Shown: piece after piece, positions 1 to 7,804 of the stretch
Position numbering within the stretch: position 1 is the stretch's first letter
Layout of the letters: the number at the start of each line of letters is the position of its first letter
Source of the DNA: an uncultured Gemmatimonadota bacterium
GTDB lineage: Bacteria > Gemmatimonadota > Gemmatimonadetes > Longimicrobiales > Gaopeijiaceae
Direction of reading: 5' to 3'
Assembly: GCA_937136445.1 (NCBI GenBank)
Contig: CAKZOQ010000375.1
Coordinates: 1 to 10,089, forward strand
Length of the DNA stretch: 10,089 nt
Made by a program: the position numbers and the translations under genes
Notes under the pieces: generated by a model
What the model saw: the letters and a program-made list of their open reading frames with translations, nothing else
Told to the model about the DNA's origin: nothing
The model's database searches: none

Positions 1-1
1 G

Positions 2-1831
2 TTCGTCGAAGAACGCTTCGAGATCGAGAAGGAGGAGGCGGCGGAGCAGGCCGACGAGACCCGCGACATGGAGCGTGCGGCTCGGTCGGCACCCGACGAG
101 GGACAGCGGCCTCCTCCCCCGGGCATGGCCCAGCAGCCGGAGCGCCTCGGCTTCGAGGAGCGAGAGGAGATGCGCCGTGCCCTGGAGGGCCAGGAGCAGC
201 TCACCGGAGAGGTGGACTCGCTCCAGTCCGAGCTCCAGCAGCTCCAGGATGCCATGACCGAGGCCGGGCAGGCCGATCCCGAGCTCTCCCGGGACCTGGA
301 GGAGCTTCAGAGCCTCCTGGAGGAGGTGGCCGACGCCGAGATGCGGGAGCGGATGGAGCAGCTGGCGGAGTCGCTGGAAGAGGACCGCGTCCGGGACTCG
401 CAGGAGGCCCTGGAGGAGATGGCCCAGGAGCAGGAGGACTTCCGCGAGCGGCTGGAGCAGTCCCTGGACCGGTTCCGCCGGGCGGCGGTGGAACAGGACT
501 TCCGGGCGACGCAGAGCGAGGCGGAGGAGCTCGCCCGGGAGGAGGAGGCGCTGGCCGGCGCCATGGAGGAGGGGGACGATCCCGAGCTCCGGGCGAGCCA
601 GCAGGACGAGCTGGGCGGACGCACCGACGAGCTGGAGGAGCGGATGGAGCGCCTCCAGGATCGGCTGGAGCAGCTCGGCGAACAAGACGCCGCCCAGGAG
701 GTCCAGTCCGCACGGGAGCAGGCCGCGCAGGCTCGGAACCAGATGAGCCAGGCGGGAGAGCAGGCCCGGCAGGAGCAGGGTGGCGCCGAGGAGGCCCGGC
801 AGGCCGCCGGCCAAATGCAGGAGGCTGGAGAGCGCCTCTCGGAGGCCCAGCAGCAGATGGCCGAGCAGCAGGCCCAGGCCGCGCAGGAGGCCCTCCGGGG
901 CGTCGCCGACGAGGCGCTGGCGCTGGCCCGGAGCCAGAGCGCCCTCCAGGAAGGCATGGAGGGTGCCGGGAGGGAGGAGATGGTGGGGATGCGGGGCGAC
1001 CAGGCCTCGCTCATCCAGGGGGTCGAGAACATGGCCCGGACGCTCCAGGCCGCCGGCGAGGGGCCCGGCGGGCAGAGCCAGGAGCTCTCCACGCAGATGG
1101 GGCGGGCCATGCAGGCGCTCCAGCGGACGGTGGAGGCCATGGGCGGAACGCGGGGGGCCCAGGCCTCGCCCCAGGGCGCCGCCGACCAGGCCGTCGCCTC
1201 CCTCAACCAGCTCGCCCTCATGGCGCTGGCCGGCGCGGAGCAGATGAGCCAGAGCCAGCAGGGTCAGGGGCAGTCCAGCCCCCAGCAGGTGGGGGAGCAG
1301 CTCCAGGAGCTGGCCCAGCAGCAGGGCCAGGTGAACAACCAGGCCAGTCAGCTCACCCCCATGCAGCTCGGTCAGCAGGCGCTGCAGCAGCAGATGGAGC
1401 GGCTGGCGCAGGAGCAGCAGTCGGTGGCGGAGCAGCTCGACGAGCTGGCCGATCGGCCCGGGACCGAGGAAGAGGCGCTGGGCGACGTGCAGGAGCTGGC
1501 GCGCGAAGCGGAGGAGCTGGCCCGGGAGATGGCCGGAGGGAGCAGCCCAGAGGACCTCCGGGAGCGCCAGGAGAACCTCTTCCGACGCCTCCTGGATTCA
1601 GGTCGCAGCCTGGAACAGGAGGAGTATTCGGACGAACGGGAGTCGGCTGCCGCCGGCGACTTCGAGCGGGCGGAGGTGGAGTCCCTCGGGGACGCCGATC
1701 TGGGAGCCCTCCGCTACCGCATCCCGGGCTCGGAGGAGCTCCGTCGGCTGCCACCGGCCGTCCGGCAGCTCGTCCTGGACTACTTCGAGCGCCTGAACCG
1801 GGCGCCGTCGGCGCCGGGGGGCGGTCCATGA
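2..1831 (+). CDS. DUF4175-like coiled-coil protein, C-terminal part (5' end outside window)
   Basis: The frame is open from base 2 to the TGA at 1829-1831, so the gene begins upstream. The ATG at 68 is only an internal Met, because 22 in-frame codons of the same charged composition precede it. The visible 609 residues are almost entirely Glu, Gln, Ala, Arg, Leu and Met in heptad-like helical runs, with a Gln-rich centre around 1240-1440. This predicts long coiled coils. The last ~50 residues change character to a short globular tail with an LPPAVRQLVLDYFERLNR segment, which I recall as typical of the C-terminus of DUF4175-type proteins in Gemmatimonadota, Planctomycetota and Bacteroidota. Those proteins usually have N-terminal membrane helices, which would lie upstream here. 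The part after 68 has no Lys, Cys, His or Trp. It overlaps the next gene by 4 bases (ATGA). The family call rests on the tail and the context; molecular function is unknown. Confidence 0.72.
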   Translation, partial: FVEERFEIEKEEAAEQADETRDMERAARSAPDEGQRPPPPGMAQQPERLGFEEREEMRRALEGQEQLTGEVDSLQSELQQLQDAMTEAGQADPELSRDLEELQSLLEEVADAEMRERMEQLAESLEEDRVRDSQEALEEMAQEQEDFRERLEQSLDRFRRAAVEQDFRATQSEAEELAREEEALAGAMEEGDDPELRASQQDELGGRTDELEERMERLQDRLEQLGEQDAAQEVQSAREQAAQARNQMSQAGEQARQEQGGAEEARQAAGQMQEAGERLSEAQQQMAEQQAQAAQEALRGVADEALALARSQSALQEGMEGAGREEMVGMRGDQASLIQGVENMARTLQAAGEGPGGQSQELSTQMGRAMQALQRTVEAMGGTRGAQASPQGAADQAVASLNQLALMALAGAEQMSQSQQGQGQSSPQQVGEQLQELAQQQGQVNNQASQLTPMQLGQQALQQQMERLAQEQQSVAEQLDELADRPGTEEEALGDVQELAREAEELAREMAGGSSPEDLRERQENLFRRLLDSGRSLEQEEYSDERESAAAGDFERAEVESLGDADLGALRYRIPGSEELRRLPPAVRQLVLDYFERLNRAPSAPGGGP

Positions 1832-3594
1832 GGTGGCCGGGCGCGTTCGGCCGCTGGATCCTCGTCGCGCTGGCCGTGGGGACGGTGTCGGCGGTGGTGC
1901 CGGCGGTGGCGGAGGCTCAGCGGGCGGAGGAGAGCCGACTCCTGCGGCAGGCGGCCGCCCAGGAATCCCGGGGCGAGCTGGTGGAGGCCACAGCCACGCT
2001 ACGGACCCTCCTGGAGCGGAATCCCGCCTCGTCCGGGGGCCTCTTCGCGCTGGAGCGGGTGCTGCGGGCCCAGGGGCAGGTGGCAGAGGTACTCCCGGCC
2101 ACCGACGCCTTCCTCGGTCGATCCCCCGACGCCTCGGGCGTGCGATACATGAAGCTTCGGGTGCTCGCCGAGGTGGACTCCACGGACGCCCTCGAGGAAG
2201 AGGCGCTGGCCTGGTTCGCCCTGGATCCCGACGATCCCACCCCCTATCGGGAGGTGGCCGGGCTCTACGAGCGCGCACTGGGAGTCGAGGCCACCATGGA
2301 GCTCCTCCGTCGTGGTCGGGAGGCGGTGGGGGATCCTGCCTCCCTCTCCCTGGAGATGGGCGACCTCCACGCCCGGCAGGGGGCGCGGGACGGAGCGCTG
2401 GAGGAGTGGAGCCGGGCGCTGGCGGCGGACCCGGGCCGGAGCGGGGCGGTGGCGGACCGGCTGGAGGAGCTCCCCGATGCCGAGGAGGCGACGCGGGACC
2501 TCCTGGCGATGCTGGAGGACCGGGACCACCCGGATGTACAGCGAGCGGCGGCCCTGGTGGCCGTGACGCTGGGGCTGGAAGAGGAGGGGACCCAGGCGGC
2601 TCGTCGGGCGGCGGATCGGCTGGATGAGCGGCAGCGGGTGGCCTTCCTCTCGGACCTGGCCCGCCGGGCGGAGAACGCCTCCATGGACGACCTGGCGGCC
2701 TGGTCCTGGGAAGAGCTGGGCGCCGACGCCCGCAGCCCGGGCGAGCGGCGACAGTTCGACCAGCGCCTGGTCGAGGCCTCCCTGGCCTCGGGCGACACAG
2801 CCACTGCCCTGGAGGCCCAGGAGCGTGTTGTCGGGTCCTTCTCCCCGGGTTCGGCGGACCGTCGTCAGGCGACGGCGCGCCTCCTCCGGCTTGAAGCCAC
2901 TCGGGCGTCCCCGGAACGACTCCGCGAGCTCTTCCACGCCTTCCGGAGGGCCTTCCCCGACGCGCCGGAGACCGACGAGCTGGCGGCGGAGGTGTCCGTC
3001 CGCTTCCTGGAGGCCGGCGACGTAGCCGGTGCGGCCCAGGTCCTGGAGGGCATCGACGGCCCTCGGAGCAACCTGGAGCGAGGCTACATCCTCATGGCCC
3101 GGGGTGAGGTGCCCCTGGGGCGCCAGGCGCTCCTCATGGCGGTGGATGGACTGACTCCGGTGGAGGCCACGCGGGTCATCCAGCTCGCCGGGCTCCTCGG
3201 GAGGGTATCGCCCGCCGGTGTCCAGCGGCTGTCGTCGGCGGCGGTGCAGGCCCATCGGAGGGACGCGACCCGGGCGGGCATGGAGTTGGCTCGCGGATTG
3301 GAGGATCTTCCTTCGGAGGATCGGGCGCCCCTCCTGGCCCAGGCGGCGCGGTTCGCTGACCAGGACGGGGGCGTGGAGGAGGCGCGAGAGCTCCGTCGAC
3401 AGCTTCTGGCCGACCACTCGGAGAGCCTCCAGGCCGCCGAGGCGGCCCTGGAGCTGGCGCGGAGTCTGGCTCGGGACTCGGCGGGGCGGGCGGAGGCTCG
3501 GGCCGTCCTGGAAGAGCTCATCACGACCCGGCCGGAGGCGGCGGTGGTACCGGCAGCCCGTCGGGAACTGGAACGACTGCGGGGGAGCGGATGA
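1828..3594 (+). CDS. exported TPR-like helical-repeat protein
   Basis: This 588-residue protein starts at an ATG that overlaps the previous stop (ATGA), with only a weak G-rich stretch upstream as ribosome site. Residues 1-30 form a signal peptide: basic start, hydrophobic core at about 11-27, and AEA before a likely cleavage at 30/31. The rest is all-helical with repeat units resembling tetratricopeptide repeats, clearest around residues 45-80 and 172-202 (the latter ending in the ALAADP type of TPR boundary). No enzymatic motif is visible. Composition is Arg/Glu/Ala-rich, with one Lys (K109) and no Cys. It probably acts in the periplasm or at the envelope as a protein-interaction scaffold, and its coupling to the coiled-coil gene upstream and the secreted protein downstream suggests one complex or pathway. 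The TPR assignment is by eye; another alpha-solenoid type is possible. Confidence 0.8.
   Translation: MRWPGAFGRWILVALAVGTVSAVVPAVAEAQRAEESRLLRQAAAQESRGELVEATATLRTLLERNPASSGGLFALERVLRAQGQVAEVLPATDAFLGRSPDASGVRYMKLRVLAEVDSTDALEEEALAWFALDPDDPTPYREVAGLYERALGVEATMELLRRGREAVGDPASLSLEMGDLHARQGARDGALEEWSRALAADPGRSGAVADRLEELPDAEEATRDLLAMLEDRDHPDVQRAAALVAVTLGLEEEGTQAARRAADRLDERQRVAFLSDLARRAENASMDDLAAWSWEELGADARSPGERRQFDQRLVEASLASGDTATALEAQERVVGSFSPGSADRRQATARLLRLEATRASPERLRELFHAFRRAFPDAPETDELAAEVSVRFLEAGDVAGAAQVLEGIDGPRSNLERGYILMARGEVPLGRQALLMAVDGLTPVEATRVIQLAGLLGRVSPAGVQRLSSAAVQAHRRDATRAGMELARGLEDLPSEDRAPLLAQAARFADQDGGVEEARELRRQLLADHSESLQAAEAALELARSLARDSAGRAEARAVLEELITTRPEAAVVPAARRELERLRGSG
3581..3587 (+). 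promoter_or_regulatory. Shine-Dalgarno for the secreted protein; start ambiguous
   Basis: A GGGGGAG run lies before two consecutive ATG codons at 3591 and 3594. It leaves 3 bases to the first ATG and 6 to the second. The second therefore has the more usual spacing and would give a one-base overlap (TGATG) instead of a four-base overlap. The choice changes the protein by one residue. Confidence 0.5.
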
Positions 3595-4862
3595 TGGTCT
3601 GGACGAGGTGGACGGTGGCGCTGACCCTGGCCCTGGCGCTCCTGGCGGCACCCGCCCAGGTGGCGGCCCAGTGGCTCCTGGTTCCCATGGACCGCTCTCA
3701 GCCCAACCACCTGAAAGCCTACGGCCTCACCTACTGGTCCCTGGCGGAGGGCTTCGAGGCGGAGTGGCTCCTGAACTATCGGGGAGGCTCGTTCCTCCTG
3801 GCCGACCGACCGGAGATCCGTCGCGAGGCGGCCTTCCGGGGGGTGGGATGGGAGGAGGCGGACGCCGGTGCCGTGGCGAGCATCCGCGCCACCATCGCCG
3901 AGGCCAACATGGAGGCCGTCCCCCTGGAGACGGCCCCGAAGATCGCCATCTACACGCCGCCCAACACGACCCCCTGGGACGACGCGGTGACCATGGCGCT
4001 GACCTACGCCGGCATCGACTACGAGACCATCTGGGACGACGGCGTCCTGGGCGACGAGCTGGAGGAGTACGAGTGGGTGCACCTGCACCACGAGGACTTC
4101 ACCGGACAGTACTCCAAGTTCTACCTGACCTACTCCGGCGCGCCCTGGCTCCAGGAGGAGGTGGCGAGGAACGAGGAGGTGGCGGCCAGCCACGGCCTCC
4201 CCCACGTGCCGGCGCTGAAGAAGGCCGTCGCCGGTCGGATCCGGGACTACGTGGACCAGGGCGGCTTCCTCTTCGCCATGTGCTCGGCCACGGAGACGCT
4301 GGAGTTGGCCCTGGCCGCCGAAGGCGTGGACATCGCCGCCTCCTTCGCCGACAACACCCCGGTGGATCCCGACGCCACGGCCCTCATGGACTGGTCCCGG
4401 GCCATGGCCTTCGAGGGCGCCACCCTGGAGCTGTCCCCGTCGGTGAACTCCTTTTCCGACATCGATGGGCACCAGGTCAACACGATCCAGCGCAGGGACT
4501 TGGGTGTGTTCACCTTATTTGATTTCTCGGCGAAGTTCGACCCGGTCCCGGCCATGCTCACCCAGAATCACGAGACGGTGCTGCGGGACTTCTACGGGCT
4601 CACCACCTCGTTCTGGACCGAGCGTCTGAAGCCCGGGACCATCGTCCTCGCCGAGGAAGCCGACCGGGCGAAGTACCTCCACGGCGCCCTGGGCGAGGGC
4701 AGCTGGACCTATTTCGGCGGGCACGACCCGGAGGACCCGGAGCACCAGATCGGCGACCCGCCCACCGATCTGTCGCTGCATCCGAACTCGCCGGGCTACC
4801 GCCTGATCCTGAACAACGTCCTCTTCCCGGCGGCGAAGAAGAAGACGCTCAAGACCCAGTGA
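3591..4862 (+). CDS. secreted GATase/DUF4159-like protein (often mislabelled asparagine synthetase B)
   Basis: This 423-residue protein has a signal peptide (hydrophobic core at about 8-22, likely cleavage after VAA at 26/27), so it is exported. From memory it closely matches a family conserved in Bacteroidota and Gemmatimonadota that is commonly named 'asparagine synthetase B'. It shows neither the N-terminal nucleophile Cys domain nor the PP-loop ATP site of AsnB, so that name is not supported. It instead has features of a class I glutamine-amidotransferase-like or DUF4159-like alpha/beta fold: HLHHEDF at 164-170, a GGFLFAMCSATE segment with C231 at a possible nucleophile-elbow position, and GGHDPED at 376-382 with H378. 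The C-terminus is polybasic (AAKKKTLK, 414-421). Alternative start is the ATG at 3594. The stop overlaps the GTG start of the helicase gene. The family call is fairly sure; enzymatic activity is unproven. Confidence 0.78.
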   Translation: MMVWTRWTVALTLALALLAAPAQVAAQWLLVPMDRSQPNHLKAYGLTYWSLAEGFEAEWLLNYRGGSFLLADRPEIRREAAFRGVGWEEADAGAVASIRATIAEANMEAVPLETAPKIAIYTPPNTTPWDDAVTMALTYAGIDYETIWDDGVLGDELEEYEWVHLHHEDFTGQYSKFYLTYSGAPWLQEEVARNEEVAASHGLPHVPALKKAVAGRIRDYVDQGGFLFAMCSATETLELALAAEGVDIAASFADNTPVDPDATALMDWSRAMAFEGATLELSPSVNSFSDIDGHQVNTIQRRDLGVFTLFDFSAKFDPVPAMLTQNHETVLRDFYGLTTSFWTERLKPGTIVLAEEADRAKYLHGALGEGSWTYFGGHDPEDPEHQIGDPPTDLSLHPNSPGYRLILNNVLFPAAKKKTLKTQ

Positions 4863-7492
4863 GCGCACCCCCCGAGATCCCCGACGGCTTTCCCGCCGAT
4901 CCGGGGCGGGCGGTGCTGGTGGGGTTGGACGGCCTCGAGGCGGGACCCCTTCCCGAGGAGGAGGCTCATCCTGACCGGCCGTCCCGGAAGAAGCGTCGTC
5001 CCCTGACCCTCCCCGAGGACACCCGCGCCACCCTGCGGCAGGAGATCGAGCGCGCCGGAGGCCGGGAGGTCTGCTTCCTCGCGGAGGTGGACGAGGGGCG
5101 GATGGTACGGGATCCGAGGGCGGTGGCCCGCGGCAACTTCCAGGCGGTCCTGGTGGCCGCCCGGGACGCCGCCGAGGGGAGCGTCATGCTCCACAATCAC
5201 CCCTCCGGGACGCTGGAGCCCTCCCCGGCGGACCTCCGGGTCGCGGCCGCGCTCTACGACCAGGGGATCGGCACCGGGATCATCGACAACGAGGCCCGGG
5301 AGCTCTACGTGGTGGTGGAGCCGCCGGAGCCCCGGGAGATCACCCTCCTGGAGCCCGACGACCTGGAGGCGGTCCTCGCCCCGGGCGGTCCCCTATCGCG
5401 GCAGTACCCGGGCTATGAGGACCGCCCGGGGCAGCGGGCCATGCTCCGCGCGGTGGTCCGCGCCTTCAACGAGGGGCACGTCTCGGTGGTGGAGGCCGGC
5501 ACCGGCACCGGCAAGTCGCTGGCCTACCTGGTGCCGGCGGCCCGCTGGGCGGCGAGGAATCGGGAAAAAACCGTCCTCTCCACCAACACCATCAACCTCC
5601 AGGAGCAGCTCGCCGGGAAGGACCTTCCGCTCGTGTCGGGCCTGGTGGAGGAGAAGGTGAGCTGGGCGCTGGTGAAGGGGCGGGGGAACTACATCAGCAT
5701 CCGCCGCGCCCTCCTGGCCGCCGGGAGCCAGGGCACCCTCTTCGAGGACGATCGGAGCCGCGAGATGGACGCCCTCCTGGAGTGGATGGACGCCACCGAA
5801 GACGGCTCCCTCACCGACCTGCCCTTCCGACCGGCGCCCGACACCTGGGAGGAGGTCCGGAGCGACCCGGACATCTGCCTGCGGGCCCGCTGCCCCCATT
5901 TCCAGCGCTGCTTCTACCAGCAATCCAGGCGGCGCGCCGCCTCCGCCGACCTCCTGGTGGTGAACCACCACCTCCTCTTCACCGACCTGGCGGTCCGGCG
6001 GGCCACGGGGAACTGGAGTCAGGCGGCGGTGCTGCCGGCGTACCGACGGCTCATCCTGGACGAGGCCCACAACGTGGAGGACGCCGCCACCCAGCACCTG
6101 GGGGTGGAGGTGACCCGTACCGCCATGTACCGGGCCCTCTCCCGCCTCGATCGGAGGGGCCGCGGCATCCTCTCGGCCGTCTACGAGGCCCTTCCGGCCT
6201 CGGGGGAGGGGGGCAACATGCGGGAACGGCTGGAGAACCGGATCCGACCGGCCCTCTCCCGGGCGAGGGCCCGGGTCGACGCCTTCGTGGAGACGATGGA
6301 GCGGGTGGTCGGAGGGGCTGGACGTACCGTCCGACTGGGCTCGGAGGAGATCGGGGAGCCGGCGGAGCGGGAGGACGTCCAGGAGCGTCTGGAGGGGCTC
6401 GTGGCGGCGCTGGGACGACTGGAGCGGGAGCTGGGCGAGCTCCGGGCCCGGATCCAGCTCGACGAGGAGCTGGCCGAACGCCTGGAGGCCCGCCTCCTGG
6501 ACCTGCGGAGCGTGGAGCGCCGGGTCTCCGCCCACGCCCACGGCGCCCGTCTGGTCCTCCTCCCCGGGGACGACGCCGAGCGATACGTCCGCTGGCTGGA
6601 AACCCGGCGGTCCGGGCGGAAGACCAACCTGGTCCTGGCGGCGGCGCCCATCGAGCTGGGGCCCCTCCTGCGGGAGTCCCTCTTCGGGAAGGCCGAGACC
6701 ACCGTCCTCACCTCGGCGACCCTCACCACCCGGAGCCGGTTCGACTTCCTCCGGGATCGGCTGGGGCTGGCCGAGGCGGAGCTCACCGCCTCCGACGCCG
6801 ACGTCTCGGTGGAGGAGCGGGTCGTGCCCTCGCCCTTCGACTACGCCCGCCAGACCGTCTTCGCCGTCCCCACCGACCTCCCCGCGGCCGACGGCGGGGG
6901 CGGGGAGGAGTTCCAGCGGGCCACGGCGCGCATCACCCGGGAGCTCGCCGACATGACCGACGGGGGCCTCTTCGTCCTCTTCACCTCCCACGGCGCCCTC
7001 CAGCAGGTGGCCCAGGAGCTACGGGCCCAGGGGGTGGACGGCCGATGGCCCCTCTTCGTCCACGGGGAGGACGATCGCCATCGGCTCCTCGGCGACTTCG
7101 TGGAGGCGGAACGGGGCATCTTGTTGGGCACGGCCTCCTTCTGGGAGGGCGTGGATGTGCCGGGACATCCCCTTCGCGCCCTCATCATCCAGAAGATCCC
7201 CTTCCGGGTTCCCACCGAGCCCATCACCGCGGCGCGCATGGAACGATTGGAGCGGCAAGGCCGGTCCTCGTTCCACGAGTTCATGCTCCCCCACGCGGCC
7301 CTGCGACTCAAGCAGGGCTTCGGGCGCCTGGTGCGGGCCGCCACCGACCGTGGCGCCGTCCTCCTTCTGGACGATCGGGTGGTGAGTCGGCGCTACGGCC
7401 GCTACCTGCGGGATTCCCTCCCCGACGCTCCTCTGGTGAAGGGGCCCTGGCACGAGGTGGCCCACCGCCTCCGGGAGTTCTACGGCGCCTGA
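4859..7492 (+). CDS. RadC-like JAMM domain fused to DinG/XPD-type DNA helicase
   Basis: This 877-residue cytoplasmic protein starts at GTG 4859, which overlaps the previous stop (GTGA). An N-terminal domain (about 50-160) has a complete JAMM/JAB metal site of the RadC type: E70, H112 and H114 in HNHPSG, and D125 (HxH-x10-D). After it comes an ATP-dependent helicase of the DinG branch of superfamily 2: Walker A GTGTGKS (K219), DEAH box (401-404), NHHLLF (370-374), TSATLT (618-623), GTASFWEGVD (757-766) and QGFGRLVR (819-826). C340, C345 and C351 match the spacing of the last three iron-sulfur Cys of E. coli DinG (C194, C199, C205). The expected first Cys in the GRGNYxC segment is S280. DinG enzymes unwind damaged, forked or R-loop DNA 5'-3'. 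The JAMM domain could be a metalloprotease or a DNA-structure module. Helicase identity is secure; the partner of the JAMM domain is unknown. Confidence 0.93.
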   Translation: MSAPPEIPDGFPADPGRAVLVGLDGLEAGPLPEEEAHPDRPSRKKRRPLTLPEDTRATLRQEIERAGGREVCFLAEVDEGRMVRDPRAVARGNFQAVLVAARDAAEGSVMLHNHPSGTLEPSPADLRVAAALYDQGIGTGIIDNEARELYVVVEPPEPREITLLEPDDLEAVLAPGGPLSRQYPGYEDRPGQRAMLRAVVRAFNEGHVSVVEAGTGTGKSLAYLVPAARWAARNREKTVLSTNTINLQEQLAGKDLPLVSGLVEEKVSWALVKGRGNYISIRRALLAAGSQGTLFEDDRSREMDALLEWMDATEDGSLTDLPFRPAPDTWEEVRSDPDICLRARCPHFQRCFYQQSRRRAASADLLVVNHHLLFTDLAVRRATGNWSQAAVLPAYRRLILDEAHNVEDAATQHLGVEVTRTAMYRALSRLDRRGRGILSAVYEALPASGEGGNMRERLENRIRPALSRARARVDAFVETMERVVGGAGRTVRLGSEEIGEPAEREDVQERLEGLVAALGRLERELGELRARIQLDEELAERLEARLLDLRSVERRVSAHAHGARLVLLPGDDAERYVRWLETRRSGRKTNLVLAAAPIELGPLLRESLFGKAETTVLTSATLTTRSRFDFLRDRLGLAEAELTASDADVSVEERVVPSPFDYARQTVFAVPTDLPAADGGGGEEFQRATARITRELADMTDGGLFVLFTSHGALQQVAQELRAQGVDGRWPLFVHGEDDRHRLLGDFVEAERGILLGTASFWEGVDVPGHPLRALIIQKIPFRVPTEPITAARMERLERQGRSSFHEFMLPHAALRLKQGFGRLVRAATDRGAVLLLDDRVVSRRYGRYLRDSLPDAPLVKGPWHEVAHRLREFYGA

Positions 7493-7509
7493 GGCCGTCG
7501 AAGACGACC

Positions 7510-7538
7510 TTGGAGAGCAGGACGGCGCGGGATAGATT
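7510..7538 (+). promoter_or_regulatory. putative sigma-70-type promoter for the second gene group
   Basis: TTGGAG (7510-7515) and TAGATT (7533-7538) are separated by 17 bases. They match 3 of 6 and 4 of 6 consensus positions. They lie in the 99-base gap after the helicase stop, the only sizeable intergenic space before 9679. Transcription would begin near 7545, giving a leader of roughly 47 bases before ATG 7592. The TAGATT element is a local AT-richer spot in very GC-rich DNA. No operator-like repeat is evident. Confidence 0.45.
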
Positions 7539-7591
7539 CGGGCGTTCCCGGGGCCCTGCGCCTCCAGACCTCGTCTCCACCCCCAGACTCC

Positions 7592-7804
7592 ATGAAGCGC
7601 TACGCCGGCCTCTTCATCGGGACCTTCTACCTCCTCATCGCCTTCGGCGCCTTCCGGAACGGGCTGCGTGGGTTCAGCATGGACCACACGGACCTCGGGG
7701 TCTGGTGGAGCGTCATCGGCGCGCTGCTGGGCATCGCGGCCCTCGGGGCCCTCATCGGCACCTGGATCCACGCCTGGGCGCCGGCCTCCGACGAGCATCA
7801 CTGA
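7592..7804 (+). CDS. small two-helix membrane protein
   Basis: This 70-residue protein has two hydrophobic segments, roughly residues 6-20 and 37-62, separated by a polar loop (RNGLRGFSMDHTD). A basic N-terminus (MKR) suggests that end is cytoplasmic, so the acidic/His C-tail (ASDEHH) would be cytoplasmic too. I do not recognise a family. No Shine-Dalgarno is visible before the ATG. Support for a real gene comes from membrane-like composition, the candidate promoter upstream, and the next gene starting on the base after its stop (TGA 7802-7804, GTG 7805), which suggests coupled translation. It could be a membrane anchor or a transport accessory protein; nothing in the sequence decides this. 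Confidence 0.75.
   Translation: MKRYAGLFIGTFYLLIAFGAFRNGLRGFSMDHTDLGVWWSVIGALLGIAALGALIGTWIHAWAPASDEHH

Noticed and set aside
1240..1440. Gln-rich stretch as a DNA tandem repeat
   Set aside because: CAG/GAG-rich codons recur, but no fixed repeat unit is visible. It is explained by coiled-coil amino acid composition.
1999..3651. Long open frames on the minus strand opposite the TPR and helicase genes (also 3084-4472, 5393-6991, 8320-9810)
   Set aside because: Their Pro/Arg/Gly/His-rich translations have no recognisable domains and mirror plus-strand genes with clear motifs. Long antisense open frames are expected at this GC content.
2..7492. Defence-island reading (JAMM plus helicase as in some anti-phage systems)
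   Set aside because: No nuclease, toxin, sensor, integrase or composition shift is seen nearby. The neighbours look like ordinary chromosomal envelope genes, and the helicase is of the DinG repair type.
7482..7512. Possible terminator hairpin after the helicase stop (GTCG/CGAC and GGC/GCC pairings)
   Set aside because: Only about four base pairs form around a small loop and no T-run follows, so it is too weak to call.
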